Source of the DNA: Hymenoscyphus infarciens
Taxonomy: Eukaryota; Ascomycota; Leotiomycetes; Helotiales; Helotiaceae
Reading direction: 5' to 3'
NCBI GenBank assembly: GCA_001414345.1
Contig: LLCB01000737.1
Location: 1 to 10,457 of the forward strand
DNA: 10,457 nucleotides
Both the position numbers and the translations under genes were made by a program. Positions within the stretch are counted from its first letter, which is position 1; the number at the start of each line of letters is the position of its first letter. The notes beneath the pieces were generated by a model. The model made no database searches. It was given only the letters and a program-made list of their open reading frames with translations, and was not told where the DNA came from. This document shows, one piece after another, positions 9,834 through 10,457 of the stretch.

Positions 9834-10457
9834 GAAACCTTAGAGTAGTACTACTAGAAGTAGCTTTATTATATATAAATAGATATTTATATATAAAGAA
9901 GGCTTTATTTAAAATATAAAATACTTTACTTTAGTAGTAGTACTACGAAGCTCTAGAGTAGTCCTACTAGAAATACTCTTATTATATATAAATAGATATT
10001 TATATATAAAGAAAGCTTTATTTAAGTTATAATATACTTTACTTTAGTAGTAGTACTACGAAACTCTAGAGTATTACTACTAGAAATAGTCTTATTATAT
10101 ATAAATAGATATTTATATATAAAGAAAGCTTTATTTAAGTTATAATATACTTTACTTTAGTAGTAGTACTACGAAACTCTAGAGTAGTTCTACTAGAAAT
10201 ACTCTTATTATATATAAAAAGATATTTATATATAAAGAAAGCTTTATTTAAAATATAAAATACTTTACTTTAATAGTAGTACTACGAAACTCTAGAGTAG
10301 TACTACTAGAAGAAGTCTTATTATATATAGATAGATATTTATATATAAAGAAAGCTTTATTTAAAATATATACTTTACTTTAGTAGTAGTACTACGAAAC
10401 TCTAGAGTAGTACTACTAGAAATACTCTTATTATTTATAAATAGATATTTATATATA

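Larger units (their letters stand above)
1..10457. other. RIP-saturated AT-rich block
   Basis: The whole window is depleted of CpA and TpG. The only CA dinucleotides start at 878, 1177, 1416, 1639, 1739, 3000, 5484, 5628, 5890, 7789, 8085, 8218, 8518, 8603, 9217 and 9819; the only TG start at 2246, 5673, 5841, 6393, 6516, 6913, 7518, 7944, 8457 and 9290. At this base composition several hundred of each would be expected. AC, GT, CT and AG remain common and CG persists, so the loss is specific to C followed by A. This is the known product of repeat-induced point mutation in filamentous ascomycetes, which turns CpA into TpA in duplicated DNA during the sexual cycle. Loss on both strands means both were mutated. 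As a result ATG is nearly gone and TAA/TAG fill every frame. General A+T mutation bias or an organellar origin would not remove CA and TG so selectively. Confidence 0.92.
9050..10457 (+). repeat. Tandem satellite, 113-base unit, 13 cores, open at right edge
   Basis: A tandem array begins near 9050 and is cut by the window end. Using the C of the core word TACGAAAC (or its variants) as anchor, the units lie at 9088, 9201, 9314, 9426, 9539 (truncated core), 9631, 9744, 9833, 9946, 10059, 10172, 10285 and 10395, giving spacings of 113, 113, 112, 113, 92, 113, 89, 113, 113, 113, 113 and 110. The first unit is the most diverged, as is usual at an array edge. Each unit holds the core arms AGTAGTACTAC and GTAGTACTACT around an 11-base spacer with CTCTAGAG, then an AT hairpin, then AAAGCTTT. 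The array has no coding potential. The CG in TACGAAAC is kept in nearly every unit while CA and TG are missing from the consensus. It could be a subtelomeric, pericentromeric or element-internal satellite; the window does not decide. Confidence 0.95.

Noticed and set aside
9050..10457. CRISPR-like array
   Set aside because: The whole 113-base unit repeats, including what would be spacers, and the context is eukaryotic RIP-affected DNA.
1..10457. Mitochondrial or other organellar AT-rich DNA
   Set aside because: Organellar A+T bias does not selectively remove CA and TG while keeping AC, GT, CT and CG, and no tRNA, rRNA or respiratory gene is visible.

Overview
The window is an extremely A+T-rich block (roughly one quarter G+C by eye) with one overriding property: the dinucleotides CA and TG are almost absent. 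Scanning every line by hand I find 16 CA and 10 TG in 10,457 bases, while CT, AG, AC, GT and TA are abundant and CG is still present. Selective loss of CpA and, on the other strand, TpG is the signature of repeat-induced point mutation (RIP), the premeiotic C-to-T process of filamentous ascomycete fungi (Pezizomycotina). I therefore read this as nuclear, probably heterochromatic, repeat-derived DNA of such a fungus. The species cannot be told from the sequence. Only 3 ATG codons remain on the + strand and 8 on the - strand, and there are 3 TGA codons in total, so no intact protein-coding gene is present or expected.

Layout. Bases 1-880 are featureless RIP-saturated DNA. From about 900 to 8940 lie what look like dead coding remnants, visible only if in-frame TAA/TAG is read as mutated CAA/CAG/TGG: weak traces at 900-1560 (+) and 1740-2460 (-), a longer composite trace at 2480-5640 (+), and the most coherent one, a 994-codon single frame at 8938-5957 (-). 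The last two converge on a short A-rich spacer at about 5640-5956. I recognise no protein family in any of them. From about 9050 to the right edge runs a tandem satellite of 113-base units with 13 cores, each unit holding several palindromes; the array continues beyond the window.

How it fits together. The simplest account is old repeated elements or duplicated genes, mutated by RIP to near exhaustion and abutting a satellite that seems to have been amplified after its sequence was already stripped of CA/TG. The 26 surviving sites are not random in context (19 are AACA or GACA, none TACA) and not evenly spread (16 of 26 lie between 5484 and 8603; one between 2247 and 5483), which suggests a context preference of the mutator and a mosaic of differently treated segments. 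No RNA genes, promoters, terminators, CRISPR arrays or intact mobile elements could be supported.
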